Positions 9,988-18,563 of a DNA stretch of 64,000 bases are shown in pieces. How positions within the stretch are numbered: position 1 is the stretch's first letter; each line of letters opens with the position of its first letter. Origin of the DNA: Serratia sarumanii. Lineage in GTDB: Bacteria; Pseudomonadota; Gammaproteobacteria; Enterobacterales; Enterobacteriaceae. The translations under genes and the position numbers were made by a program. The stretch is taken from the NCBI RefSeq assembly GCF_029962605.1, contig NZ_CP124750.1, positions 1,054,001-1,118,000 of the forward strand, written 5' to 3'. The notes under the pieces were generated by a model. It was given only the letters and a program-made list of their open reading frames with translations. It did not search any database and was not told where the DNA came from.

Positions 9988-11758
9988 AGTGCAAAAGCTG
10001 TGGCCGACGCTGAAGCGGCTGCTGGCCTACGGTTCGCCGTACCGCAAACCGCTGGGACTGGCGGTGCTGATGCTGTGGATCGCGGCGGCGGCGGAAGTCG
10101 CCGGGCCGATCCTGGTGAGCTATTTCATCGATAACTACGTCGCCAAAGGGCAGCTGCCGCTGACGATCGTCGGCGGGCTGGCGGCGGCTTACATTCTGCT
10201 GGAGCTGCTGGCGGCGGCGCTGCACTACTTCCAGGCGCTGCTGTTCAACCAGGCTGCGGTGGGGGTGGTCCAGCGGCTGCGTACCGACGTGATGGACGCC
10301 GCGCTGCGCCAGCCGCTCAGCGCCTTCGACACCCAGCCGGTCGGGCAATTGATCTCGCGCGTCACCAACGACACCGAGGTGATCAAGGATCTGTACGTGA
10401 TGGTGGTCTCCACGGTGCTGAAAAGCGCCGCGCTGATCGGCGCCATGCTGGTGGCGATGTTCAGCCTCGACTGGCGCATGGCGCTGGTGGCGGTCTGCAT
10501 CTTCCCGGCGGTGTTCGTGGTGATGGGCATCTATCAATACTACAGCACGCCGATCGTGCGCCGGGTGCGCAGCTATCTGGCGGACATCAACGACGGTTTC
10601 AACGAAGTGATCAACGGCATGGGCGTGATTCAGCAGTTCCGCCAGCAGGTGCGCTTCGGCGAGCGCATGAGCGCCGCCAGCCAGTCGCACTATCTGGCGC
10701 GTATGCAGACCCTGCGGCTCGACGGTTTTCTGCTGCGGCCGCTGCTCAGCCTGTTTTCGGCGCTGGTGCTGTGCGGCCTGCTGATGCTGTTCGGCTTCAG
10801 CGGCGAAGGCGTGATTGGCGTCGGCGTGCTCTACGCCTTCATCAATTACCTGGGGCGCCTGAACGAACCGCTGATCGAGCTGACTTCGCAGCAGTCGATC
10901 CTGCAGCAGGCGGTGGTGGCCGGCGAACGCATCTTCGAGCTGATGGATCGCAGCCAGCAGAGTTACGGCGCCGACGATCGTCCGTTGGCCGGTGGCCGCA
11001 TCGACATCACCGATCTGAGCTTCGCCTACCGCGCGGACAAAAAGGTGCTGCAGCACATTTCGCTGGCGGTGCCGTCGCGCGGCTTCGTGGCGCTGGTCGG
11101 GCATACCGGCAGCGGCAAGAGCACCTTGGCCAACCTGCTGATGGGCTATTACCCGGTCAGCGAAGGGGAAGTGCGCCTCGATGGCCGCCCGATCTCCAGC
11201 CTGTCGCACCGCACGCTGCGCCAGGGCGTGGCGATGGTGCAGCAGGATCCGGTGGTGATCGCCGATTCGGTGCTGGCTAACGTCACGCTGGGGCGTAACA
11301 TCGAGGAAGACGCCGTGTGGCGGGCGCTGGAAACGGTGCAGCTGGCGGATCTGGTGCGCGGCTTCCCGCAGGGCATTCACACCCGGCTGGGGGAGCAGGG
11401 CAATAACCTGTCGGTCGGGCAGAAACAGCTGCTGGCGATGGCGCGGGTGTTGGTGCAGGCGCCGCAGATCCTGATCCTCGACGAGGCGACCGCCAATATC
11501 GACTCGGGCACCGAACAGGCGATCCAGCGCGCGCTGCGTGCGATCCGCGAGCACACCACGCTGGTGGTGATCGCCCACCGGCTGTCGACCATCGTCGATG
11601 CCGATTCCATCCTGGTGCTGCATCGCGGCCAGGCAGTGGAGCAGGGCAATCATCAGCAGCTGCTGGCGCAGCAGGGGCGCTACTACCAGATGTACCAGCT
11701 GCAGCTGGCGGGCGAGCAGCTGGCGGAAGCGGTGCGCGAAGAGAGCCAACCCGCCTGA
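9980..11758 (+). CDS. mdlB: MdlB, multidrug-type ABC exporter subunit
   Basis: A 592-residue ABC half-transporter with the same layout as MdlA. Walker A is GHTGSGKST, Walker B is LILDEATAN with the catalytic glutamate, and the H-loop is IAHRLST. The signature is LSVGQKQLL, with V where the consensus has G. This heterodimer therefore should have one canonical and one degenerate ATP site. The ATG lies inside the end of mdlA; the longer frame from 9848 only overlaps mdlA. A strong hairpin follows. Confidence 0.96.
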   Translation: MNKVQKLWPTLKRLLAYGSPYRKPLGLAVLMLWIAAAAEVAGPILVSYFIDNYVAKGQLPLTIVGGLAAAYILLELLAAALHYFQALLFNQAAVGVVQRLRTDVMDAALRQPLSAFDTQPVGQLISRVTNDTEVIKDLYVMVVSTVLKSAALIGAMLVAMFSLDWRMALVAVCIFPAVFVVMGIYQYYSTPIVRRVRSYLADINDGFNEVINGMGVIQQFRQQVRFGERMSAASQSHYLARMQTLRLDGFLLRPLLSLFSALVLCGLLMLFGFSGEGVIGVGVLYAFINYLGRLNEPLIELTSQQSILQQAVVAGERIFELMDRSQQSYGADDRPLAGGRIDITDLSFAYRADKKVLQHISLAVPSRGFVALVGHTGSGKSTLANLLMGYYPVSEGEVRLDGRPISSLSHRTLRQGVAMVQQDPVVIADSVLANVTLGRNIEEDAVWRALETVQLADLVRGFPQGIHTRLGEQGNNLSVGQKQLLAMARVLVQAPQILILDEATANIDSGTEQAIQRALRAIREHTTLVVIAHRLSTIVDADSILVLHRGQAVEQGNHQQLLAQQGRYYQMYQLQLAGEQLAEAVREESQPA

Positions 11759-11762
11759 GCAT

Positions 11763-11790
11763 GGGCCGCGATCGCGGCCCTTGTTTCTTT
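11763..11790 (+). terminator. Rho-independent terminator of mdlAB
   Basis: A perfect palindrome GGGCCGCGATCGCGGCCC followed by TTGTTTCTTT, four bases after the mdlB stop. Confidence 0.85.
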
Positions 11791-11854
11791 CCCTCGCACC
11801 ACAAGCAGGCAACCCGCCTGCGTCACGCCCCCTTTCTGCACTTTTTCGACGCGA

Positions 11855-11875
11855 TGCGCACCAAATCAGTGCGCA
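11855..11875. promoter_or_regulatory. NtrC-binding site (glnK enhancer)
   Basis: Seven-base perfect arms TGCGCAC / GTGCGCA flank a seven-base centre, with GCAC-N7-GTGC spacing identical to the NtrC consensus GCACCAN3TGGTGC. The centre lies about 130 bases upstream of the predicted glnK transcription start, normal for an enhancer. A weaker half-matching site (GCAC-N7-ACGC) lies at 11838-11852, one to two helical turns away. Confidence 0.75.
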
Positions 11876-11968
11876 TTATTTAACCCATTCAAGGTATCGG
11901 TGCTGCGCTACGTCGCGGGGGCGCCCGCGCGCCCGCTAATTCGCTGAATCGCCATGAAAAATTAAATT

Positions 11969-11984
11969 TGGCACAGCCCTTGCT
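11969..11984 (+). promoter_or_regulatory. Sigma-54 promoter of glnK-amtB
   Basis: TGGCAC at 11969 and TTGC at 11980 place the invariant GG (-24) and GC (-12) exactly ten bases apart, as in TGGCACN5TTGCW. Transcription should begin near 11995, giving a leader of about 40 bases before glnK. With the upstream NtrC site this predicts nitrogen-limitation induction. Confidence 0.9.
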
Positions 11985-12036
11985 ACACAAGAGGCGTACC
12001 AGGGGGGAGTTTGGGCTTAATTCGTGGAGGGGCAAT

Positions 12037-12375
12037 ATGAAGCTGGTGACCGTGGTAATCAAACCGTTCAAGCTGGAGGACGTGCGCGAGGCCCTGTCCT
12101 CCGTGGGCATTCAGGGGTTGACCGTAACCGAAGTGAAGGGCTTTGGCCGCCAGAAGGGGCACGCCGAGCTGTATCGTGGCGCTGAATATAACGTCAACTT
12201 CCTGCCCAAGGTCAAAATCGACATCGCCATCGCCGACGATCAGTTGGATGAAGTGGTTGATGTGATTAGCAAAGCCGCCTATACCGGCAAAATCGGCGAC
12301 GGCAAAATTTTCGTTGCCGAGTTGCAACGCGTGATCCGCATTCGCACCGGCGAAACCGACGAATCGGCACTGTAA
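12037..12375 (+). CDS. glnK: GlnK, PII nitrogen-regulatory protein
   Basis: A 112-residue PII protein. The T-loop carries the uridylylation tyrosine in GAEYNVNF (residue 51), and the B/C-loop signatures TGKIGDGKIFV and RIRTGE are intact. GlnK binds ATP/ADP and 2-oxoglutarate and blocks the AmtB channel when ammonium rises. The start is the ATG of MKLVTVVIKPF, with GGAGGGG upstream; the longer frame to 11968 would include the promoter. It is co-transcribed with amtB (35-base gap). Confidence 0.98.
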   Translation: MKLVTVVIKPFKLEDVREALSSVGIQGLTVTEVKGFGRQKGHAELYRGAEYNVNFLPKVKIDIAIADDQLDEVVDVISKAAYTGKIGDGKIFVAELQRVIRIRTGETDESAL

Positions 12376-12410
12376 CCGCGAACTCAGTTAAGTGATGGGG
12401 ATGATTGATA

Positions 12411-13697
12411 ATGAAAAGACTGTTATCCATGTTGGGCCTGAGTTCGGTAACCCTGGTTCCTTCTTTGGCCCTGGCCGCTCCGGCGGTCGCTGATAAGGCC
12501 GACAACGCCTTTATGATGATCTGCACCGCGTTGGTGCTGTTCATGACGCTGCCCGGCATCGCGCTGTTTTACGGCGGCCTGCTGCGCGGCAAAAACGTGC
12601 TGTCGATGCTGACGCAGGTCACCGTCACCTTCGCGCTGGTTTGCGTGCTGTGGGTGCTGTATGGCTACAGCCTGGCGTTCAGCGAGGGCAATGCGGTGTT
12701 CGGCGGGTTCGAGACGGCGATGCTGAAAGGCATCGGCATCGACAGCGTCACCGGCAGCATCAGCCAGATGATCCACGTCGCCTTCCAGGCCTCCTTCGCC
12801 TGTATCACCGTGGCGCTGGTGGTGGGCGGCTTCGCCGAACGCATTCGCTTCTCGGCGGTGCTGATCTTCGCGATCCTGTGGTTCACGTTGTCTTACCTGC
12901 CGATCGCGCACATGGTGTGGGGCGGCGGCTACCTGGCCGCCGACGGCGCATTGGACTTCGCCGGCGGCACCGTGGTGCACATCAACGCCGCCAGCGCCGG
13001 GTTGATCGGCGCCTACCTGATCGGCAAGCGCGCCGGCTTCGGTAAAGAGGCCTTCAAACCGCACAACCTGCCGATGGTGTTTACCGGGGCGTCGATCCTG
13101 TATATCGGCTGGTTCGGCTTTAACGCCGGCTCCGCCAGCGCGGCCAACGGCATTGCGGCCCTGGCATTCCTCAACACCGTGGTTGCCACCGCGGGCGCCA
13201 TTCTCTCCTGGACCTTCGCCGAATGGGTGCTGCGTGGCAAGCCTTCGCTGCTGGGCGCCTGCTCCGGCATGATCGCCGGGTTGGTTGCGGTGACGCCGGC
13301 GGCGGGCACCGTGGGCGTGGGCGGGGCGTTGATCATCGGCCTGGTGGGCGGCGTCGCCGGTCTGTGGGGCGTCGTAACGCTGAAAAAATGGCTGAAAGTG
13401 GACGACACCTGCGACGTATTCGGCGTGCACGGGGTGTGCGGCATCGTCGGCTGCCTGCTGACCGGCGTGTTCACCGCCTCTTCACTGGGCGGCACCGGCT
13501 ACGCCGAAGGCGTGACGATGGGCCACCAGGTCTGGATCCAGCTGGTGAGCGTGCTGATCACGCTGGTGTGGTCGAGCGTCGCCGCCTTTATCGCCTTCAA
13601 GATCGCGGGCGCCATGGTGGGGCTGAGAGTGCCGGAAGAGCAGGAACGCGAAGGGCTGGATGTCAACAGCCACGGCGAGAGCGCCTACAACCAATAA
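12411..13697 (+). CDS. amtB: AmtB, ammonium channel
   Basis: A 428-residue Amt/Rh-family trimeric ammonium channel, the same length as in E. coli. A signal peptide (…SLALAAPAVADKADNAF) is followed by 11 membrane helices. The twin pore histidines are in GGTVVHINAAS and VFGVHGVCG. The C-terminal tail (VPEEQEREGLDVNSHGESAYN) is the conserved GlnK-interacting region. The start is the ATG of MKRLLSML; a TTG two codons upstream is less likely. It shares the sigma-54/NtrC promoter with glnK. Confidence 0.98.
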   Translation: MKRLLSMLGLSSVTLVPSLALAAPAVADKADNAFMMICTALVLFMTLPGIALFYGGLLRGKNVLSMLTQVTVTFALVCVLWVLYGYSLAFSEGNAVFGGFETAMLKGIGIDSVTGSISQMIHVAFQASFACITVALVVGGFAERIRFSAVLIFAILWFTLSYLPIAHMVWGGGYLAADGALDFAGGTVVHINAASAGLIGAYLIGKRAGFGKEAFKPHNLPMVFTGASILYIGWFGFNAGSASAANGIAALAFLNTVVATAGAILSWTFAEWVLRGKPSLLGACSGMIAGLVAVTPAAGTVGVGGALIIGLVGGVAGLWGVVTLKKWLKVDDTCDVFGVHGVCGIVGCLLTGVFTASSLGGTGYAEGVTMGHQVWIQLVSVLITLVWSSVAAFIAFKIAGAMVGLRVPEEQEREGLDVNSHGESAYNQ

Positions 13698-13745
13698 GAC
13701 TCGAAGCAGGGCAGTGCGCTAAAGACTAAAATAATGATGAAGCCA

Positions 13746-13777
13746 AAAGGGGCGATGGAAACATCGCCCCTTTCTTT
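13746..13777. terminator. Bidirectional terminator between amtB and tesB
   Basis: A twelve-base stem AAAGGGGCGATG / CATCGCCCCTTT with a GAAA loop. T-rich stretches follow on the plus strand (TTTCTTTAT), and TTTTGGCTTC follows on the minus strand, so it can serve both convergent genes. Confidence 0.85.
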
Positions 13778-13787
13778 ATATTGCGGA

Positions 13788-14651
13788 TCAGGCGTCGCGC
13801 TGGCGAATCACCCCTTCCTGCACGGTGGTGGCGACCAGTACGCCGTCGCGGGTGTAGATCTGGCCGCGCACAAAGCCCCGTGCGCCGGAGGCGGAGGAGC
13901 TCTCCACCGCGTACAGCAGCCAGTCATCCATGCGGAACGGACGGTGGAACCACATCGAGTGGTCAATGGTGGCCACCTGCATGCCCGGCTCGAGGAAGCC
14001 GACGCCGTGCGGCTGCAGCGCCGTCGGCAGGAAGTTAAAGTCCGACGCGTAGCCCAGCAGATATTGGTGGATGCGCTGATCGTCCGGCATGCTGCCGTTG
14101 GCGCGGAACCACACGTAGCGATGCGGTTCTTCCACGCTGCCTTTCAGCGGGTTGTGGAATTTCACCGGGCGCATTTCGATCGGCTTCTGGCCGATAAATT
14201 TTTCGCGCACTTTTTCCGGCAGCATATGCGCCAGTTTCTGGGCGATCTCTGACTCGGACAGCAGCCCTTCCGGCGGCGGTACGTCCGGCATCAGGTTCTG
14301 ATGCTCGAAACCCGCTTCCGGGCTCTGGAAGGAAGCAGTCATATAGAAGATAGGTTTGCCGTGCTGGATGGCGCTGACGCGGCGCGCGCTGAAGCTGTTG
14401 CCATCGCGCAGGGTTTCCACGTCGTAAACGATAGGCTTGCTGCTGTCGCCCGGGCGAAGGAAGTAACTGTGGAACGAATGCACGCTGCGTTCGTCCGGCA
14501 CCGTCTGTTTGGCTGCGTACAGCGCCTGGCCGACCACTTGCCCACCGAACACCTGGCGCAGCCCCAGATCTTCACTCTGGCCGCGGAACAGCCCTTCTTC
14601 GATTTTCTCCAGATCCAGCAGATCGAGGAGGTTTTGCAATGCCTGGCTCAT
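13788..14651 (-). CDS. tesB: TesB, acyl-CoA thioesterase II
   Basis: A 287-residue double hot-dog thioesterase (E. coli 286). The C-terminal domain contains [13 protein letters not shown] with the catalytic Asp and a [15 protein letters not shown] ending that holds the catalytic Gln. TesB hydrolyses medium to long acyl-CoAs in the cytoplasm. It converges on amtB and its promoter region (14652-14882) is shared divergently with ybaY. Confidence 0.97.
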   Translation of the reverse strand: MSQALQNLLDLLDLEKIEEGLFRGQSEDLGLRQVFGGQVVGQALYAAKQTVPDERSVHSFHSYFLRPGDSSKPIVYDVETLRDGNSFSARRVSAIQHGKPIFYMTASFQSPEAGFEHQNLMPDVPPPEGLLSESEIAQKLAHMLPEKVREKFIGQKPIEMRPVKFHNPLKGSVEEPHRYVWFRANGSMPDDQRIHQYLLGYASDFNFLPTALQPHGVGFLEPGMQVATIDHSMWFHRPFRMDDWLLYAVESSSASGARGFVRGQIYTRDGVLVATTVQEGVIRQRDA

Positions 14652-14882
14652 AAAGTTATTACCTTTCTAATAATCATTTTGCGCAGTGTGCGGAATATCA
14701 CGGCGCGGCGTCAACATTTTGCGTTAAAGGGCCGATGAGAATGCTCTTAATCGTGGACGCCTTGAGTTGTTTAAGTGATTAATAGGCAGGGTAAAGTGGA
14801 TTTATCAGTGTTTTGTGCTAGGTTTAATAGGTGAGGTGGTGAAAGCCACCAACATGTTGATAATAAAAAAGGAGACCGATCC

Positions 14883-15374
14883 ATGAAACTCTGGCAAATC
14901 GTAGGCGGTGCCGCGGCACTGACGATCACGCTGGCGGGATGCGCGCAAAAGAGTGCTGATGTGCCTACCCAGGCGGCCGGTAACCCGGCGGCTGCGCAAA
15001 CGCAGATTCAGGGCCCGGCGGTGACAGGTTCGGTTAATATACGTCAGCGCATTGCGCTGCCGCCGGACGCCGTACTGACGGTCACCCTCTCTGATGCCTC
15101 GCTGGCAGATGCGCCGTCCAAAGTGATTGCACAGCGCGCGGTTCGTACTGAAGGGCAGCAGGCGCCATTCAGCTTTACGCTGCCGTACAACCCGTCCGAC
15201 ATCCAACCGAATGCGCGTATCATTCTGAGCGCGGCGGTGACGGTCAACGGGCGACTGATGTTTATTACCGACACCATCCAGGAAGTGGTTAACCGCAACG
15301 GCACCCGTGCCGATCTGCTGCTGGTTCCGGTTCAGGGTGTGCCGATTCAGGCTGCGCCAACCGCCATGCAGTAA
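14883..15374 (+). CDS. ybaY: YbaY, small glycan-associated lipoprotein
   Basis: A 163-residue lipoprotein. The signal peptide ends in the lipobox LAGC (Cys at residue 21), followed by a low-complexity linker and one type III secretion pilotin-like (YbaY/YscW) beta domain (RIALPPDAVLTVTLSDASLAD). The ribosome site AAAGGAG is strong. Position between tesB and ybaZ matches E. coli. The function is not established. Confidence 0.92.
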   Translation: MKLWQIVGGAAALTITLAGCAQKSADVPTQAAGNPAAAQTQIQGPAVTGSVNIRQRIALPPDAVLTVTLSDASLADAPSKVIAQRAVRTEGQQAPFSFTLPYNPSDIQPNARIILSAAVTVNGRLMFITDTIQEVVNRNGTRADLLLVPVQGVPIQAAPTAMQ

Positions 15375-15438
15375 GCTTACCGCGGTACAGCAAGATGAAA
15401 TCAGCAGCCTTTGCGCTTCGGCCAAAGGCTGTTTTGTT

Positions 15439-15753
15439 TTACCAGCGCCAGCCGTAGCGATCGAAATCGACCGTGCTGTGCGGGCCGAAAATAATCCCCT
15501 CCGCCAGCAATGCCTGCCGTTGCCGTTGAAAATCCTCCCCCTGCTGCGAGATCTGTCCGTGCCGGTTGATCACCCGGTGCCAGGGCAGCGTGCTGCCTTC
15601 CGGCAAACGCCGCAGCACGCCCCCGACCTGACGCGCGGCGCGCGGCGAGCCGGCCAGCCGGGCGACTTCGCCGTAGGTGGTGACTTTGCCGAACGGGATG
15701 GCGGCCACGATATGGAAAACCCGCTGGCTGAAAGAGGCGTCTTCTGGTTGCAT
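15439..15753 (-). CDS. atl: Atl (YbaZ), alkyltransferase-like DNA repair protein
   Basis: A 104-residue protein homologous to the DNA-binding domain of O6-alkylguanine methyltransferase. The active-site PCHR motif is PWHR here: tryptophan replaces the alkyl-accepting cysteine, the hallmark of Atl proteins. They flip out and bind O6-alkylguanine and pass it to nucleotide excision repair without dealkylating it. The helix-turn-helix region GSPRAARQVGGVLRRLP is intact. It is shorter than E. coli YbaZ (129) because the N-terminal extension is absent. It lies divergent from ffs. Confidence 0.93.
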   Translation of the reverse strand: MQPEDASFSQRVFHIVAAIPFGKVTTYGEVARLAGSPRAARQVGGVLRRLPEGSTLPWHRVINRHGQISQQGEDFQRQRQALLAEGIIFGPHSTVDFDRYGWRW

Positions 15754-15901
15754 ATTGCTGTTCCTGCGTGACTCAAAACCCAGGCGAAGAGTGTGCCACA
15801 GCGCAGGTGGGTAAGAAAACAGCGGTTAACCCCGGTTGGCTTGCTATTTGATGGGGCATCGCCGATAATGCCCACCGCTTCGGAGTACAGAAGCCGTCAA
15901 T

Positions 15902-16015
15902 GGGGGCCCTGTTGGTTCTCCCGCAACACTAACTTGTGAACTCGGTCAGGTCCGGAAGGAAGCAGCCGCAGCAGGTGACGTGTGTGCCGGGATGTAGCTG
16001 GCAGGGTCCCCACCC
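15902..16015 (+). ncRNA. ffs: 4.5S RNA, signal recognition particle RNA
   Basis: About 114 nucleotides closely matching E. coli 4.5S RNA. The ends GGGGGCCCTG and CAGGGTCCCC pair to close the long hairpin. The Ffh-binding apical region GGTCAGGTCCGGAAGGAAGC with its GGAA tetraloop and AGCAGCC is intact. It binds Ffh to form the bacterial SRP for co-translational membrane targeting. The position next to ybaZ/atl is the same as in E. coli. The exact ends are inferred by comparison. Confidence 0.97.
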
Positions 16016-16352
16016 ATTTTGCGGCCCGCAAAACGCTTATCCCCGTTATTCCTCATGTCGACAAGCTGCGCAAGCGTCATTTCGTACGCCGCGAGCGTGA
16101 ATATTTCCTCTGCGCCGTTTTTGCCCTTCTCCTCCCGTGACCAAATCTATTGTTGCCAACAGATCCGATGACGGTGAAAAAATAGCGTTTATATCGTTAT
16201 TTGTGGGACAAATAATGACGCAGGGATAGGGAAAATTCTTAAAGTTGCACGCCTGTTGGGATGGCGTTAGTATGGTTTATTCTCGTTGCGAAAAAACTAT
16301 CCGCGCTTCGCGGCGGTCGACGAACTGGCTGAATAAGTTTAAATAATAACCC
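16016..16352. other. Gene-free stretch before the membrane-regulator island
   Basis: No credible coding region. It holds a short inverted repeat TTATTTGT-GGG-ACAAATAA at 16197-16215 and a weak sigma-70-like pair (TTGCAC at 16245, TAGTAT at 16268, 17-base spacer) that could serve the downstream regulator gene. Composition becomes AT-richer toward the 3' end. Confidence 0.4.
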
Positions 16353-16373
16353 GTGTGCGCTGTCAGGCTGAAC

Positions 16374-17171
16374 ATGATTTATATCATTGATAAAGATATT
16401 ACATTTAACACTGAAAACGGTTCATTGAAGAGTATAAAGAAGGGACGGGAAGTTTTCTTATCCAGCGTCAATTCGAGAGTATTCAAATGCTTGCTCGAGC
16501 ATGGCCACGAGGCGGTAAGCCGGGAAACGCTGTTGCAACAGGTTTGGAGCGATCACGGCTTGAGCGCTTCTTCCGCGACGTTAAATCAATATATCAGCCT
16601 GACGCGGCGGGCCTTGACGTCTGTCGGTTTCAACGAGCGCCTGATCGTTACCCTCTCTAAAAAGGGGTATAGACTCAATAGAATAATATCGATAGAGCGG
16701 CTGCGGATTGATTTGCCTGAGCCTCCCCACGCCGCGGACGTTCCCGCTACATCGCCCGCATCCGCCGCGGCGTCAAAAAATACCCACCATTATTTTTTTA
16801 TTCTGCTGCGCAGCTTATCGATCGTCGTGCCATTATCTTTTCTGGCGCTGTGCTTCATCTATTACAAACATCATCGCGACAGTGAAAAGAAGCAGGTATT
16901 GTCTTACGTCGGTACGGTGAACGGCTGCCCGATCTACTATGCCGGCCATTTTTTGGAGAATCATCAGGACGACTATTTGCAGTTCTTGATCCGTAAGGAT
17001 CTTTATGGCCAGCGTTGCCGCCCCGGTGAGATTATCATCACCAAGGTTAACCGTTCTCATAATGCCAGTGAAGACAGCGGACGCCAGTTTATCGCCAAAT
17101 GCACGAAGGACAGTGCGGCCGTTTTGCATAATTGTGAGAGCGAGTACATCCGGGCATGGAAAAAAAGTTAA
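16374..17171 (+). CDS. ToxR/CadC-like transmembrane winged-helix regulator
   Basis: A 265-residue protein with an OmpR/PhoB-type winged helix at about residues 5-100 (RETLLQQVWSDHG, then the wing motif LSKKGYRLN). A proline/alanine-rich linker and one membrane helix follow (about 142-164, FFILLRSLSIVVPLSFLALCF). The periplasmic domain of about 100 residues has four cysteines (NGCP, QRCRP, AKCTK, HNCES) that could form two disulfides. The architecture is that of CadC, ToxR or Salmonella MarT, which sense conditions in the periplasm and bind DNA while membrane-bound. The start is the ATG at 16374; a GTG at 16353 is possible. It overlaps the next gene by 16 bases. Low-GC codon use suggests transfer. 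The target genes are unknown; the nearby gsp operon is a candidate. Confidence 0.85.
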   Translation: MIYIIDKDITFNTENGSLKSIKKGREVFLSSVNSRVFKCLLEHGHEAVSRETLLQQVWSDHGLSASSATLNQYISLTRRALTSVGFNERLIVTLSKKGYRLNRIISIERLRIDLPEPPHAADVPATSPASAAASKNTHHYFFILLRSLSIVVPLSFLALCFIYYKHHRDSEKKQVLSYVGTVNGCPIYYAGHFLENHQDDYLQFLIRKDLYGQRCRPGEIIITKVNRSHNASEDSGRQFIAKCTKDSAAVLHNCESEYIRAWKKS

Positions 17172-17650
17172 ATATCTTGTCAGCCACGCTGGTCGGCCTG
17201 TGCGTGTTGACCGGCAGCGTGGTGTATTCCCTGGTGCGCAGCCATCATGGCTTCGGCGATTTGTCCTGCGAAGCGAACGCCACGTTTAATTATTTCAATT
17301 CGCTGGACGCGCAGGCGGCGCACGATGATATCCAGCTGTCGCTAAAAATAAACTACATCTTTTTGTCCGGCGATAAGGGCGTGATGATGCTGTCGGGCCT
17401 GGCCAACGATGGCGAAGAGAAGTATTTCGTCAACCGACGGGTTAACTTCAGCTACGTCTCGCAAGGCAGTTTTTATCGCTTCCACTATGGCGAGGTGAAT
17501 TATTCGCCGCGTGATACCTTGCCGGACGAGGTGTATACTTACTTTTTCAGCACTGAATCGACGTTTTATCATATTCGCAGCGTGGATAAGAATACGTTGA
17601 TGTTTAGCGATGCTTACTCGCCGATGTTTTTATGCAATATTGAATCCTGA
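17156..17650 (+). CDS. FidL-like membrane-anchored accessory protein
   Basis: A 164-residue protein with a short cytoplasmic start, one membrane helix (about residues 8-28, SATLVGLCVLTGSVVYSLV) and a periplasmic domain of about 135 residues. It overlaps the upstream ToxR-like gene by 16 bases, so the two are translationally coupled. The arrangement recalls ToxR-ToxS, PsaE-PsaF and Salmonella MarT-FidL pairs, where the second protein stabilises or tunes the membrane regulator. Assignment as FidL-like rests on layout and overall look rather than a measured alignment. Confidence 0.7.
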   Translation: MEKKLNILSATLVGLCVLTGSVVYSLVRSHHGFGDLSCEANATFNYFNSLDAQAAHDDIQLSLKINYIFLSGDKGVMMLSGLANDGEEKYFVNRRVNFSYVSQGSFYRFHYGEVNYSPRDTLPDEVYTYFFSTESTFYHIRSVDKNTLMFSDAYSPMFLCNIES

Positions 17651-18047
17651 TGTGCATGCTATTTTATATGGGTTAAGGTGTATTCTGGTTACCTTTTATA
17701 TCCTCGCGCCTGCCTTTTTCGCACGCAGCTAATAACATGGGTTATTATGCGTGAATGCCTATTTTTTCATTGTTAATCAAATTTAATGGTGATTTAGCTA
17801 TTTTATAAAAACGGCTATCATCATGTTTTTAAATGATTTAATGAATCTAAGGCGATGCGGTGTAGCCATATTAATTTTATATTGTTTATATTAAAGAAAT
17901 AAGTTGCATGAATGTTTTTCGCATGATTAATTGAGGCCGCTCTTGAAACGGCGAACTATTAATTTTCATTGAAAATGCATCTCGCCGCATGCGTGCAAAG
18001 GTGATGGCACAAGAGCCTTTGGACTTCATTAAACTGATAGGCGAGAG
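17651..18047. other. AT-rich gene-free stretch between membrane-regulator genes
   Basis: Nearly 400 bases with no credible ORF and much lower GC than the surroundings, rich in TTTTAT and ATTAAT runs. Besides the hairpin at 17722-17767 no firm element is seen. Such segments in enterobacteria are typical H-NS binding regions and promoter regions of acquired genes; that is inference. Confidence 0.4.
17722..17767 (+). terminator. Candidate terminator or operator after the FidL-like gene
   Basis: A long inverted repeat: CACGCA(GC)TAATAAC, loop ATGG, GTTATTATGCGTG, giving thirteen base pairs with a two-base bulge. A six-T run follows eight bases downstream. It could end the two-gene transcript. 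Its AT-rich symmetry also resembles a winged-helix operator, so the role is open. Confidence 0.5.
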
Positions 18048-18533
18048 ATGGACATACATAACATTGCCCTGAACGAGACTCTGTTGGAAAATGAGTTGGT
18101 GATATTAAACAACAATGAAAAAACGCTGTTGTTTAAAAAAGAGAATGTGCTCATTGAAATGACCGAATTACAGCGGCGCTTCATGCTGTGCCTGTTGAGC
18201 GGTATTTATAAGAAGAACGACATTATTCGCGCGGTCTGGTTTTGCAATCATGAGACCATCAGCGACAACAATTATTATCAGATGATATTCCAATGCCGTT
18301 CTTTGCTCTCACGCCACGGTATTCCCGGCGAGGTGATCAAGACCATTCCCCGATTTGGCGTGATGCTGAGCTTTCAGGCCTGCGAGCGCGCGGCCGCTAA
18401 TTTGCAGGGGGAATGCCCGTCGCCATCGGCTAATAAGCGCCGGCGAACGTGGTTGGACGCCGTGAATTATAAAGTGGCCCTGATCATCACGCTGCTGTTT
18501 TCTGTCGCGATGGTGGTCGGTATTTCCGCTTAG
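18048..18533 (+). CDS. Tail-anchored winged-helix protein
   Basis: A 161-residue protein. Residues 10-110 look like an OmpR/CadC-type winged helix (ELQRRFMLCLLSG, then KKNDIIRAVWF, and a wing ending in IKTIPRFGVMLSF). A basic linker (NKRRRTW) precedes a single membrane helix at the extreme C-terminus (YKVALIITLLFSVAMVVGISA), with no periplasmic domain. This differs from the classical ToxR-like layout and from the first regulator at 16374. It lies 30 bases upstream of gspC on the same strand, so it may be co-transcribed with the secretion operon. Function unknown; a local regulator of gsp is the simplest idea. Confidence 0.8.
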   Translation: MDIHNIALNETLLENELVILNNNEKTLLFKKENVLIEMTELQRRFMLCLLSGIYKKNDIIRAVWFCNHETISDNNYYQMIFQCRSLLSRHGIPGEVIKTIPRFGVMLSFQACERAAANLQGECPSPSANKRRRTWLDAVNYKVALIITLLFSVAMVVGISA

Positions 18534-18563
18534 CGTTGACACCGTTGAATAACCGGGGGGCAC

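Noticed and set aside
13734..14738. Plus-strand open frames across tesB
   Set aside because: They are antisense shadows of the well-conserved tesB gene.
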